The notes: generated by a model from the letters alone, not told the origin. DNA of 64,000 nucleotides from Rotaria macrura (GCA_900239685.1 OENT01000006.1:248001-312000); one strand, 5' to 3'; shown: positions 16,116 to 28,869, numbered from the stretch's first letter. Program-made: numbers and translations.

Positions 16116-17827
16116 CTAAATCGATCAAAACAACCAACGTACAAAAAAATGTTCGAAATTGTGACGGTAAGCAGATATACAAGGATTAATGATAGCTGTT
16201 GACGTATCCCTTTCGAAGTAGAATGAATCAAACCAAAATTGAACGTATCTCATTACAGCCTTTGTTCTTCCATGTACATCTCAAAATATTATATGCTTAT
16301 GTCGATTTAAAAGTGACGCATTGGTCAGCAAAAATAGTCATGAACAGATGTGAATGATTAGGTTTTCAGCCATTGGCGTGAAGCTTGTTAGATTAAATAT
16401 AATTCCTTATTTCGTTCAATCACTCGGATGAAAATATCACAGTCAGCAATAAAAATCAATTTTACGATTCGGTCGTTTATCTGCCATTGACTATTGTTTT
16501 GACTTTTATAAAAACAGAGGGTTGTAACTTTGTTTCCTCAATTCCATCAGTGACAATTAATCATCTACTATGGCAACTGTTACTATGGTGTACACAAAAA
16601 TAAATTATAAACGATGAGATCAATGCATTTATCTCTTTCTTATTAGATAAAACTTTTCTTAGTCATGTTGATTCAATAGCCATTCGATGATAAATAATAA
16701 GTGAATGAAGGGCAGTACTAATAATCATTCGTAATGTCAGTACATTTTCTTTTCAGATATTCATTCCAGAACAATCTCTGAATCAAAGTCACGTTGAAAG
16801 AAAAGAATATAGATATTGAAAATAAGTATTTTAGCCACCCGTGTATCATATTTAATAGGTATTTAATGCATAATTGTTTGGTACAGTCGGCTCCTTCGAC
16901 AACAAAAGAAATATTTTTATTTACGTTAGTATTAATCTTTATCGTTCGCTTTTCTTGCAAGACAGCCAAGGATAACTATTGACTGGAGTACACCAAATAT
17001 AAGATGATTATTCTAGTTTCAAGGGGTACATCATGGGTTGAAAAGCTCTTCTAACGTGTCTCGAGTCCGAAAAGCCAATCAGGGTTCAGAGAGGGAAATC
17101 GACATCGTTTCATTGGATAAAGCTAAAGATTAGATTTCATTCTCAAGTATTGTATTGCAATTGAGGTATTGATAGGTAATAATCTAGAGCAACATGAGAT
17201 TAAATTTATCGCTCGATTATTCGAATTATCTTTTTACCGATACATATCTGAATCAGATCAAAGAAATAGAAAAGAACTTAGTAAAGTAAGTATACGAAAC
17301 AAATCATTTAGGCTTCTTCTTGTCCAACTTAGATCAGACCACAGTCGAAAGTTCCATTTCATATCGTTTTAATGATGTTATTCATCAAGTCGCTTTAGGT
17401 ATTGTCCTACTATAAAATGTATTTGATGAGTTTTGGCAAAAGTTTTTTAAAATCCTAAAGCCTCTGTAATTGAATACCGATGAAATGAGTATGCATCAGC
17501 ACATTCATAGTTTACATTGTAGTACATATTTCTCATGTTCATCAGTCATGCTACTGTTATTTATTACTAAAAGTGCAGATAATTGTTTTTATTATGACAA
17601 TATTCAAACATCGTTCATTTCAAATTTGATTCGATAACAGTAATATAACGGTTTGATAAAAGTGCAGAATCTCATATTCTACCTTACCTTACTTTATAGA
17701 GCAAGGAAGAATGTACAAGCATTGACGCGTATCTAATTAAAATAATGGTAATTAGACAGATGTCGAAGTCACTAAAAAACTGATTCTTTTATTTGAGCAA
17801 AGAACGAAGAAATATCAAAATCATCTA
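16116..17827. other. Sequence between the two alternative last exons
   Basis: 1.7 kb with no further transporter exon recognised. Small open frames on both strands (for example 16718-16969 minus and 17169-17372 plus) have no recognisable domain. Confidence 0.5.
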
Positions 17828-18319
17828 TTCAATTTAGCAGAGTACAACATAAAATTCTACTGTCTTTTCTCTACGACTTTTTTCTTGCACAATAGACTAC
17901 CAAGAACACGCACCGGCCGTTGAATTAATAAAAGATGGCGAACGATCACTTGCTCGATTTTATACTACACTTGTATTTGCTTGTCTACTTCTTTTGAATT
18001 GAATGAATGCATGAATGAGAATAGCCAAAAATGCTATGTTTATACCAAAGACCGAGTACCAGCTCAACTGATGACCATACAATAAACATGATAGAAGAAT
18101 ACTAAATGCTTGTCTCATGGTCATTATTATTGTGAATATGACTGGACCGAATTCTTCTATAGTTGAAAATATAAACAATTGACCGACTGACGAACAAACC
18201 GATGTGGCGAATGCATGCATTAGAAATGAATGATGCCGATGCATGAATAGAATAGATTCGAGCAGAGTACCACTGAGAAGTAGAGATGCCAATGTAAGAG
18301 CTGTTGAGATACAGTTAAC
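17828..18319 (-). repeat. Proximal copy of duplicated SLC35B2 3' block
   Basis: Partner of 15543-16034. It includes the 3' flank, the stop codon and most of the last exon; the boundary of near-identity lies at about 18315-18319, inside the exon. Confidence 0.92.
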
Positions 18320-20367
18320 AGAAAACATCATATTGAGAAACGATATAGAATAATTATCAAATACATGTTTTTGATAGTTTGATGTAAAAGCATCAAAAAC
18401 CTAAAGTAAAAATGTATCGAAAATGAGAATTAATACGATTGAGATTGTGATCTTGAGATATCTATTGAGCTCGAGGAGACTTTGATTTAATGTATTTTCT
18501 TGGAAACTAGATAGAGGATTAAATATATGCTCAACTAGATGTTCTTGCGAATTCTGAAAACAATGCGGATTCCTTTAATCAGAAAAATGGTACATAAGTT
18601 CAAGACTGCACCGTCTAGATATAGAAAAAACAAATCCAAAAAAGCTAATCAGACTAAGACAAAGCAAATTAGGAATAAAAATAAACTGGTATTAGTCTGT
18701 TTTATTTTTGTTGTATGGTTCTTTGAAAACGATTTCCTAAGTCTATTTCAGTTTTTTTAGTTTCCCTAAGGTAAATTTTCTCGCCCGTTTCAACAGGCCA
18801 TAGTTATATTCTCTACTCACCAAATAACAAATAAGTAAAACTAAACCATTTAGTGTTGTCATATTCTGTTTAGCTCTTTTCATCGGTAATTTCATTGCAC
18901 TATTTTCATGATAACCCAATAAAAACAGTGCAATGCCAGAAGCCATCAGTAACATCAATAAATATTGTCTTGCTGGATATGTTTTACCTGAAACAAATTT
19001 TCCAACAATCATCACTGGAATGGTTTTTACACTTTTAGCAATAACTTGAACAGGAAAACTAATGTACAGAAGACTTTCATATTGAAACCACGTTGACATA
19101 CAATTCGTATACGATATAATACCGTACTGATACAATGGTGGTCCAAACGACATCAATTTTCTCGTTGGATAGAATATTTTTAATGATACATACGCAACCA
19201 TCATTGCTAAAAGCCGATTAGCAAAGACTAGAAATTGAGAATTAACGAACTTCTCCCCATCATAGGTACGCGTCATGATACGTTCCTGTAACAAACCCCA
19301 AAGTAAATACGACCCTTGAAGACCGAAAAACGAAAACATCAATTTGAAACAACGATCACGAGTAAAACTTGATGTTGTCGACCCTTCGATTTCAGATGAA
19401 GCTTTCAAAACTTTATTGTTGACATCAGATGATGTCGGAGCAAATGGATCCGATATAAATATACGAATGAGTATACTTGTACAGCTACGCATCGGCTGAG
19501 GCCCTAAAAAACATGAGAATAGTTTGGAATTGTTGTGCATATCTTCGATTCAAACACAAGCTAATAGGTACTTAATGAGCGACTATTTTGCCAAGGAGAT
19601 CGGCTCGATGTAAAAATCCACGACAAGTAATGTTCTCATCGTTGAAGAATTTGAATTGACCGGATGAGTCGTATATGTGTGATTGAAATTTTAGACTGAC
19701 ATTTATCGTCGATCGATGCGATATCGTCGAATAAACATAGACTATTGGATTATTTTTGAATGAATACAAATGAATGAAAGGTAAGTGGTAGGTTGAATGG
19801 GGATAATGATTTATCGGCAACATTGCATTCTCATGAAGGAAGTATATTTTATTGATATGCTTGATAGCTCGAAGGATGTTTGATGAAAGAATAAAGGAGA
19901 AAAAAGCTGATTTTTTCAGAGATGAAAATTGTATGTGTTGATTGCTCAAGACTTTGACCTTGTATTTCACTTCTTTTTTATATCGTTCGTTGTGCAGACG
20001 TGCAGAGAGTGGGAACTTGATGGACTCGATTGGTCTCACGGTCAGAGTACAATTTATTTTGCGTGAAAGTATTGCATAGGAAAAAGAAGTTTAGAGACTA
20101 AAACCTGGTAGGAAATTTTCATGTTCTATCGTCTTATTTATATTCGATTTGATAATAATGGATTACCTTACATTCGATAAACTATTAGGAGTTGTAATTT
20201 ACTCGTGAAATTCAAGTATAATACGAATACTTACATGTTTTATACGCTGTTTTCTTTGAAATAAGAAAAAGAATTGCAACTGGAATGGCTAATGAAAAGT
20301 AGCCAATATGATTAGCGACTAATCGAACCAGCCAGCTATCATCAGCAATAAATCGAAGTATACTCAT
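17960..20367 (-). CDS. SLC35B2: PAPS transporter (adenosine 3'-phospho 5'-phosphosulfate), PAPST1-like
   Basis: A Golgi multi-pass transporter that imports PAPS, the sulfate donor for sulfation of glycans and proteins. Three coding exons (20235-20367, 18821-19503, 17960-18400) join in phase to 418 residues; human SLC35B2 has 432. Family matches run the full length: DSWLVRLVANHIGYFS at the N-terminus, GLQGSYLLWGLLQERIMTR, a WFQYESLLYISFPVQVIAKS segment with a KTIPVM continuation, then CSSVGQLFIFSTIEEFG and FTIIMTMRQAFSILLSC. About ten hydrophobic helices are visible. Intron 1 (19504-20234) is 731 nt and intron 2 is 420 nt to the proximal exon. A second, phase-compatible last exon lies downstream at 15675-16115. 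The ATG at 20367 is the first after an acceptor-like site. Confidence 0.94.
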
Positions 20368-20410
20368 TCGAATTTCTTTATAAAGTACTAAAAGAAAAAA
20401 GTAAAAGCAT
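20368..20410 (-). promoter_or_regulatory. Splice-acceptor-like site before SLC35B2 ATG
   Basis: A long pyrimidine tract (CTTTTACTTTTTTCTTTTAG) whose AG is 20 nt before the ATG. It is one of the strongest acceptor-like sites in the window. Confidence 0.55.
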
Positions 20411-23400
20411 TATTAATGATATTGCACTATTTATATGTTAGTTTTGTCAAGGTTATACTTTAAAATGAAAAGAGGGTCACGAAAATTGACATTAAACGGC
20501 GTGTCTTGTTATTAAGAAAAAGCTTAATATTTAATGATTTTAAAATTACTATTGAGGGTGACGTGGATACACAATAGATTGGTAGTGAACAATGAGGCTT
20601 CTGTTTTTTTTCGTGAATAATTTTACAATCATGTGTATTGTATATTAAAGGTATTTGAAATGGAAAGTTCGAAAAGCTTTTACCCAAAATGAGCCTTGTA
20701 ACTGATGACTATGTAAGTTTCGTGGATGCATAGATTTCGCATACAATTTAATGTAAATAAATTCTAATGCTTTTTCCTGGAATATTGTAAAAAAGAGCTT
20801 TTCTATTAAATCTGATGTGATTTTTTTAAAGTGTTGGTAAAGAAAAATGCTGTCTTTTTTAATCAACTAATGTGAAAGTTGCAAAAGTTATTACTAGCTG
20901 AATGGGAAAATGAAGGTGAAAAATTTTTTAAGCAAAATTTTTACTTTATTAACTGGTGGTGTTTCATATCTAACTTGATAATCTGCATGATTGAGCAGCA
21001 AAACTGAAGGAGAAAATGGAACTGACTGTAATCAAAATGATTTCTCGTCTCGAATCTCGGAAAAAAGAATTCAATTTCGTAACCAAGATGAAATCAAGTG
21101 AAAAAGTGATCCAAGAAAATACATTCATGATGGCTTTTATTTCGAGCTTGTGTTAAACAATAGCACGAACACCATTTGATAATAGTGTTAACAAGAAGAA
21201 ACATTAGAGAACTTGGTAGGAAAACAGACATGAGCAGATTATATATGTATAGTTATAGTTACTGAAAGTCTAATTAGAATCGGAGGATCGTCGAATTAAT
21301 ATTATAGACAATACATGAGCAATAGCTATACTGCTTGATTAGAATGATCAATGAATTATTTTTACATTGTTTTTCCCTTAGTCACGTGACAGTCATTTCG
21401 TTTTTCATTCGCAATAGTTTTATGATACATCTATTATTAACAACTTAAGAAACTTCCGGCGCCACCCCCCCCCCCTCAGAAAATCGATTTTTTTCACAAA
21501 AGTCGATTTTGAGATAAGCACGTATTTTGAAAGCACAAAGTGTCCTCTTTCAGAATATGTGCAATTTATTGCAGTTAAGGTGGTCTTTGGCTGTGAAAAT
21601 AGCGGTTTTCTGGGAGCAGTAGTAGAAATATAAGACTTTTTCAGCAATTTCGCGTAGTTAGGAGGATGTAGTAGTGACCAACACGCTTGTAAAAAGTTGC
21701 TTATGAGAAGTGCATATACTTTCTGTAATTTTTATTAATTAGAGCAATATGGCGGGTTTTTAGAGTCAGTTTTTTGGAATTCTTTCCACCAGAAAAAGAG
21801 GTTTTGAGCGATTTTCAAAGCTAGTTTACATTCAGTTTTGCTCATTCGAAACATTCATGGGTTTTTTTTCATGGTGCACACGCTGAACACAGTTTGATAG
21901 TACTTTCTGAGATATCAAGAGAAAAAAACCAGCATTCCACTGTTTATCGATTCGTTTTTTCTTAATGCTGATGATGATCCTTCGTCAGCAGTTAAATGCA
22001 TGATTATTGCAGTACTTTGATCTAAAATCAGTTTTCGACCAAAATCGACCAAAATGAAACAACTCTAGAGAGATTAATATCAAGTTTTCCCTACCATCTC
22101 TACCATCAACATAGTCGTTTCTGCTTAGAGTCCTATATCTATGACGAAATTGGACGATAGAGGTCATTACAGTCATAGTGAAATTAAAAATTGTTTCATT
22201 TTATTACTTAATTCTGTCAGTAAAAAAGAGAATTTTACGGTGATTTCAAATATATATATAACACTAACGATTTTTCTCACATTCACGCCCATTTACACAT
22301 CTCACAAACTTGTTTATTCATTTTCTCAAAGTAACTTTTTAGAAGCTCTCGGTACCCATTTCTCAGACTGGAAGAGGTATCGAGCTACTTTTTTCCTAAG
22401 TAACAGAAGAGACTTTAATCTAAAAATGTATCTAGCGTTTTTTCGAAATTCGACTTCGTTGATGAGATAACTGGATAATGCGGATGTCAAAACGCGCTAA
22501 ATTCCGAGATATTGCCCAAAAATGTCACGAAAATCCGAACAAAATTGAATTTCGAAGAAACGCTATACACATTTTTAGATATAGGTCTTCTTTTTCATTT
22601 AAAACAAAAGCTAGCTCTCTATCGCTCCAACAGTCCGAGAAATCGGTACCTTACAAAGAGCATCATTTTGAGTGCTAATTTGTCAAAAAATTGTTAAAAC
22701 AAAAATCTTATGAATCAAAAATTTGTAATAAATTAAGTGAACACAAGACACATATTCCTTGAAAGTTTTAGCCAAATCGGCTGCCGAATAACGAAAAACG
22801 ATTCCTGAGGAGGGTGGAGGAGTCACTTAATACGAAATATAAGCGTCTTGTGTCCATTAATAGTGATTCATGTGGGTCAAACGATGGCGAGTAACGATGC
22901 AATTACAATACTCATTAAGCAATGTATTTTTAGTTTCCTTGTGACACATGAAATAAATATAATATCTCTAAGTGGTAGTGAAAATAAAAAACTATTTTCT
23001 TTCGTTTTGATTGTGTCTTCGTTCGTTAGGAAGGGACACGTGTTAAAATCGTATTTATCAGTACAGTACACATTAGTGCTGCACTTGCCACCACTAGGGC
23101 TACTCATCGAAACTGTCGATTTTTTCTTATCGCTTATCGTCTAAGAGGTTTCAATGAACTTTAATTTCAAATTACTTCATAGCAACACGACAGAATAATC
23201 TGACACTACTAAAAATTTATTTAACCTCTCTGAATGCTATACAGCACTTCATTCTCATATATTGCTTGTTTTAAGCTTTTACGAACACAAAGCGGACTCG
23301 ATATGAATAGTTTCAATCAGTACTACTCTCATGTTAAAGAAGGAATCTATGGACACGCGTACATCTTACTTAGATATAGAAAGACATGTACTAACTGTTC

Positions 23401-26400
23401 GATCATTCAAGATAATTAGAGAATGGCTATCAACTATTTGGCTATGTTAACAGAGAATATTTTAAGTTATATCATTCAAAAATGTATTCCTGATGTGCAC
23501 AAAAGTTTTTTCCTACTTTCTCACTTCGCAGAAAGAGTAAGGAGCGACGAAATGAACCTTTTTTAGTATAGACACTTATTAGCCCGTACACAACACTAGT
23601 TCGCGTATGATTATTAAAAAAATTGATCATCATTTCGTCATATTTTTGGCGATTTCCTGTTTTTTCAAGTATAATTATTTGTTAATGTACCATAATATAT
23701 TTTTTCAAAAGTTCTTCGGAAGTTTGACAAATCTACCTTTGCGATATGCTTTTTGCTCCTACATTCTTTCTTTTGACACAGCGAATTTTTCTGATGTTAG
23801 AATAACGAAAATTTTTGTTGAAAAACTCGGATATTTTCATTAAAATTCCGATGCTACGTTCAATCTGTTAATATTCATAGGAAAATTAGTATAGGTTATG
23901 GATTAGCTATTGTCAAGAAAAAAGAAGATCTCATCTCACGTTACTACTTGAACAACTGAGCAAATTCAAATATCTTGCATCTCTACACTTTGCAATGTTT
24001 TCATCATAAATAGAACTATTCACTTTGACTTAAAAAAAAAGAAAAGTCATGATTACCCTACGGTAGTTGCATATTCATTTACTCGCTCACGATCTCCAAC
24101 TGACTTACCTAATGTTTTGATAAATAATGCACGAGTATATGTTCTCCTTTCAGCATGTCATCTATCAGTGGAGGTAAATCATGATATAAAATAATAATTT
24201 GTTTTCTCGTCTGACTTCAATGTTTGATACAAAATTTATTGTTTTTCTTAGAAAATCACAAAAAATCAAGTTTAATTCTATGATCTGACTCGCTCTATAC
24301 TTCCAATTTAAAAAAAGTAAGATTTAAAACATAATAAATTTAATTTAAATTTCGTCTACGTGTTTTAAGATTTTTTTTTCTTTTCAAGTTTAACAAAAAT
24401 ATTACAGAGACTATGGAATATCTCATATATATATATATATATGTTGGGGGCAAAATTGGGATTCCAATTATGACCGGACAAAATTAGGATTTAGTTAGAG
24501 ATAAATTCCTGATGGTTTACCCTTGGTTAATAATAAAAATTTGAGTATATCATTATAAATATTTAGTTTCATTACGCTCTTGTCTCTAAACTTTCGACCT
24601 AACAAATTAATATTCTTTTCCACTTGTTCATAAAAATGTAATATACTATTATCTGTTTCGACGGTTGCTGAATTCGATGGGGACATTTTTTTTATTAAAT
24701 GATACTACTTAAATTTAAACTGCATCCCGGCACAAAGGCTAGAAACAGAATTATTGTTTTTTTCCAATTCCTCTTCACTTATAGTGAAGCACGTGTTTGT
24801 TTGAATTTATCTCTAACTAAATCCTAATTTTGTCCGAAAAATTTTGTGGTCAATTTTGGGATTCTAATTTTGTCTGGTCAAATCTTAGATTTGACAGGAT
24901 CCGAGTTTTGGCCCCAACACATATATATATATATGTGTGTATATTGATTGCTATGCAGAAATTCTAGGTTCGAAATGCAGAAATTAATGTCGAGAGCATT
25001 TTTAATTTGAATTCACGCTGTACTCGTTTGAAGATTTCATAATCATTAATTACTATTCTATAGATAATATAGGTATAGAATCTTAGAAGGAAAATGTTCA
25101 TAGGACTCTTCGAATGAAACACGCAAATTTGTTCAAGAAAAAAGATAGAACATGTTGCATTATAATTACCGATACTAATTAAGATTTCTTAAGCTGTATT
25201 CATACTTTTTAGTATTATTCTTTTAGTAGTTTGCTTCTAACTATTCGATGATTATCAAAATCAAAATAGACAAAATCGCGTTTACTTTTGTTCTATTAGC
25301 CGTTTTGTATTAAAAATGTTCGTAATTTCAAAATCAAAATACGATCGACATGAATTTTTGCATTTGAATCGATGAATACTAATAATTTCTACTTTGTTGT
25401 TTGCAGTTATTGTGCTGTTCTTCTAGAAGACGGAGGCAAGCTTTCATATATAGTTACGCTTTAATTTCGCTGATGAAAAATAGACCCTGTTCTCCAATGC
25501 GTACAACATTTAACTGGCATGATCGTTAAAAAAAAGTACTTTTCAAATAAAAACAAGAAAGAAAAAAAATCTTTTTATAAACAAGAAACGCTGTTCGATC
25601 CGCTGCCTTTTTTTCCTTGTGTAAGCTGCGGTCATGTCTATGTACTATGTAATCTATTCAGAGCAATGCATTTTAGAAAGAAAGAACAAACATGAAAAAA
25701 AAGTCCAGGCAAAATTGATTACTTTTTCATCTCATTTAATTGTGAATCATGGTACGATAAACTAACCTTCCAAGGACATTTTAGTCTATTGATATAAGCG
25801 ATACTGTGAACAAGTCGGATATAACACTAGATAAATTGTAAATATCTATGAAAATGTATACGAACAATCCTTTTATTGCATGATCACCCACATAGTCGAT
25901 GTGATTAATCATAGGAGATAAATACAACAAAATAAAAAAATAGAGAAATACCAAACTGATTCATATCAAAACAATCGGTAAACAAACTAACTACGTGTTT
26001 GATGACGCCTGAATGAAAAAAGTCACTTCAAAGAGTGAATCGAAAGGGATGATCTGTCGCGATTCAAAATAATACAGAACGGTGAAAAACGGTAATAAGA
26101 AAAAACCATTCAAAATTCACAAATTGACGAGCAATTAATACAAGAAACCAATAAAAAGAAATTCAGAAGAATAATTGCTACGATTTTAAGAATGGTACCT
26201 GTATTGTGATTTCTTTTTATTTCACTAATTGAAAGAGAAATTTATTTGATTTTATATTGGAAAGGATTTGGAATACGACACTTACTCTTGACTAGTTCAA
26301 CATACAGTATATCTACGTTTACATCTCTTAATATCATTCCTACTTGCAAAAATTCATGATATTTTCTTTTCTCTTTATGAACACAAAAACTTTCATTAAC

Positions 26401-26503
26401 AATCGTCAATGAAATAGGGAAAAACAATAATAATTCAGTGCCAACTATATGTATTTTAACAATTAAACAAGAAAATCTTCCATCGTTTTTTGACATTCAA
26501 CAA
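20411..26503. other. 6-kb intergenic desert with one inverted-repeat element
   Basis: No supported gene on either strand. It holds a run of about 13 C at 21465-21478, a possible small inverted repeat at 22733-22860 built on ACACAAGAC/GTCTTGTGT, TA microsatellites, and element B (24442-24919). The minus-strand frame at 26242-26496 next to the glycosyltransferase shows no domain and is probably chance. Confidence 0.5.
24442..24919. mobile_element. MITE-like element B (TGTTGGGG termini)
   Basis: A 478-bp element set in TA repeats. The left end TGTTGGGGGCAAAA is mirrored by TTTTGGCCCCAACA at the right. Inside are perfect inverted arms of about 32 bp (24477-24508 against 24803-24834). The word CAAAATT(A/G)GGATT recurs in both arms. 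A 63-codon minus-strand frame (24495-24686) lies in the loop and overlaps one arm; it shows no known domain. No transposase is present, so the element is non-autonomous; the superfamily is uncertain. Confidence 0.72.
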
Positions 26504-27892
26504 CTAAAAACAATTACGACCCCATCGTTCCCAATCCGCACGCTGGTTATCGGACGCTGTAGTAGCAATTAATGCTTGAGATAACAAACGAGCATGTATA
26601 AGTTCAGCCCGATGTATTGTTAAATGACGTTCATGAATTACTTTTTGACTTTTTTCTCGTATTTGATAAATAGTTTCTTTTGATATGTTTTTTATACGAA
26701 TGAATTCTTTAGCTAGTTGAATCCATGATCCGCATTCAACTGTTAGAAAATGTTCATCATGATTAAGATGAAGATGTTTAAGTATATCAATTAAATCGTT
26801 TGTCGTGATCAGTGCAAGACCATTAGCTGGTATTTCAAATAATTTGGCTATAGCATAATGAACAGATTGACATGTAGCAAGTCCGAATACATATTGGCTC
26901 ATGTATGAAAAATATCTTTGACCACCATAATGAAATGAAACATCATTCTTCATCGTATCACCATAACCAGGATGTCTTAAACATGATACTAGATGTTTCC
27001 GTGTATGACAAAGTTGAAATGCTCGAGCACGACATGGATACCATTCTAAAATATTTGCACCTGAGACAAAGATGATATTTTCGGCAGATTTATTTATTGT
27101 ATCATATGATAATGTTGAAGCGGCATGTGGCAACCATGTAATCTTGTCTAAAGATGTATTATAATAATTATGAAAAAGATATGGATATGTTGACAGAACT
27201 TCTGTTGCGATATATTGAAAAAGAAATGTTCTACTAATCCACGTTCCTTTGGTTGCGAAATGAAGATCATCAATAAAAGCCACTAGACGTATTCGAGTTC
27301 TTTTAAATAATTGTTCTAATTCTCGACGTGTATGATGCCATATCAGATGATTTACATCCCAAAGAAGCACAATTATAGGCATTTGATTTTCTACTGAAAT
27401 GTTTTCATTCATATCACAAGCATTTAGAAAATATTTTGTGAAATTCGTTTTATAATCAAGTTTTACGTGTTTCGGAAATGGTCGATATATTATATCTGAT
27501 GTCATCCCGAGCTTTGGTAAATGAGTGAGAATCTCAGCAAATTCATGCGTTACATAGCTCCACCACGGACCACCATCTAGATGTTGAACAAGAAAGCATG
27601 CTTGCCTTTGCTTATCAGGATATCTACTATGATATTGTAATGTTAAGTTTTCTAATTGCAATTCACGTGGATGACAAACAGAAAACGGATCCAGATTAAT
27701 TGTCAATGGTAGATTGGGATATAGACGAGTTATTATCGGTGATGGCAAATTTTCTTCAGTGAAATAATTTATCAATATTCGAGGCAAAAATAAAACTAAC
27801 ATACATGTTATAATCAAATAATTTCGTAGAACACGAAATGGGTTCAACTGAAAATGACTGCAAAAAATATGACGACGAATACGACGATACAT
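26504..27892 (-). CDS. Intronless type II membrane glycosyltransferase-like protein
   Basis: A single uninterrupted frame of 462 residues. A short basic N-terminus is followed by one hydrophobic helix (about 23-41), the layout of a Golgi/ER type II protein. The C-terminal third resembles the 'glycosyl transferases group 1' domain found in CgeB-like proteins: AKLFEIPANGLALITTND, a HDEHFLTVE segment, then IYQIREKSQKVIHERHLTIHRAELIHARL. N-glycosylation sequons occur (for example NFT and NTS). Donor and acceptor are unknown. The lack of introns contrasts with almost every neighbour and raises horizontal acquisition or retroposition as an explanation; no poly-A trace was noticed. The start is the first ATG after an acceptor-like site. 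Confidence 0.72.
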   Translation of the reverse strand: MYRRIRRHIFCSHFQLNPFRVLRNYLIITCMLVLFLPRILINYFTEENLPSPIITRLYPNLPLTINLDPFSVCHPRELQLENLTLQYHSRYPDKQRQACFLVQHLDGGPWWSYVTHEFAEILTHLPKLGMTSDIIYRPFPKHVKLDYKTNFTKYFLNACDMNENISVENQMPIIVLLWDVNHLIWHHTRRELEQLFKRTRIRLVAFIDDLHFATKGTWISRTFLFQYIATEVLSTYPYLFHNYYNTSLDKITWLPHAASTLSYDTINKSAENIIFVSGANILEWYPCRARAFQLCHTRKHLVSCLRHPGYGDTMKNDVSFHYGGQRYFSYMSQYVFGLATCQSVHYAIAKLFEIPANGLALITTNDLIDILKHLHLNHDEHFLTVECGSWIQLAKEFIRIKNISKETIYQIREKSQKVIHERHLTIHRAELIHARLLSQALIATTASDNQRADWERWGRNCF

Positions 27893-27915
27893 AAAATGGC
27901 ACTGAATGGTAGAAG
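27893..27915 (-). promoter_or_regulatory. Splice-acceptor-like site before glycosyltransferase ATG
   Basis: TTTTCTTCTACCATTCAG, with its AG 9 nt before the ATG. It suggests that the mature mRNA is spliced at its 5' end even though the coding region has no intron. Confidence 0.5.
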
Positions 27916-28869
27916 AAAATTAATGATTATTCAAGCATGTTCAAGTAAAACGAAAAAAAACTGTATCTGTGTGCTCGATAGTCATCATCACGAATCATAC
28001 GAGCCTCTGAAACGCATGATTTGTCACGTATGTTTACTTTAAATTAACAACGATGACATATAAGCGAACGCATATGAAAAAATGAAACGTGCGGAGCTTG
28101 TATCATCCAAAATGACGTAGCAACTCTAATATCTACTCTAACGAACATGTTCACATTTTTTTCTTTACACTTGCCAAAAAATGAATTTCACTAAAAAAAC
28201 AAGTTAAAACAATCTTCTCTTACTTACTTTTATTATGTTGAATATGAGCAGATAAATGCTGATGATGAGCTATATTTTTATCTTCAAGTCATATCTAGAA
28301 CATGCTCAAGGCCAATAGAAGCCAAGAATATATTAGCTGGATCGTTGAATGCAATCTCTCTTCTTTTGCTTTTCTTTTCTATATTCATTATTTATTATTG
28401 ATTAGTTATACAGATGTATGTAACTGGTGTACAAGACGAAAGAAAACGAAGAAGAACAAAAACACAGATTCATTTTTCCTTTTTGTTTTCGCTTGCAATG
28501 ACTGAGAACTGCTGACTTATTTGATTTTCTTTCTTTATGTGACATTAGAGAAGACAATGGCATGAAGCATGCGAAAAAAACCTATTGTAAACAAAAACAA
28601 AGGAAATATGTAAATATAAAAGGATCTGTCGCAACGCGGCAAACAGAACAAGAATAGACTGCACATTAACAATATACCATAGATTGAAAAAATTCGAGTA
28701 AAAGCAAGAAAATGAAAAATAAAGACAAAAAAAACGAAGAAACAAACGAACACTATCTGCATGCAAAATGTACAATTGATATAAAGTAAAGAGAGAACGA
28801 AAAAGAAAACATTCTTCGATGTTATTCAAATTGATTCATTCATATTAAAAAGATAAACGTACATCGTTA
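27916..28869. other. Intergenic, no gene seen
   Basis: A+T-rich DNA between ARNT and the glycosyltransferase. It contains low-complexity A/G-rich stretches whose open frames are poly-F/poly-K artefacts. Part will be ARNT 3' UTR. Confidence 0.5.

Noticed and set aside
16043-16231. 62-codon minus-strand frame overlapping the distal SLC35B2 exon
   Set aside because: It runs in a different frame from the transporter homology, which starts at the acceptor at 16116-16117.
26242-26496. 84-codon minus-strand frame just downstream of the glycosyltransferase
   Set aside because: No domain and no start or splice context; more likely 3' flank.
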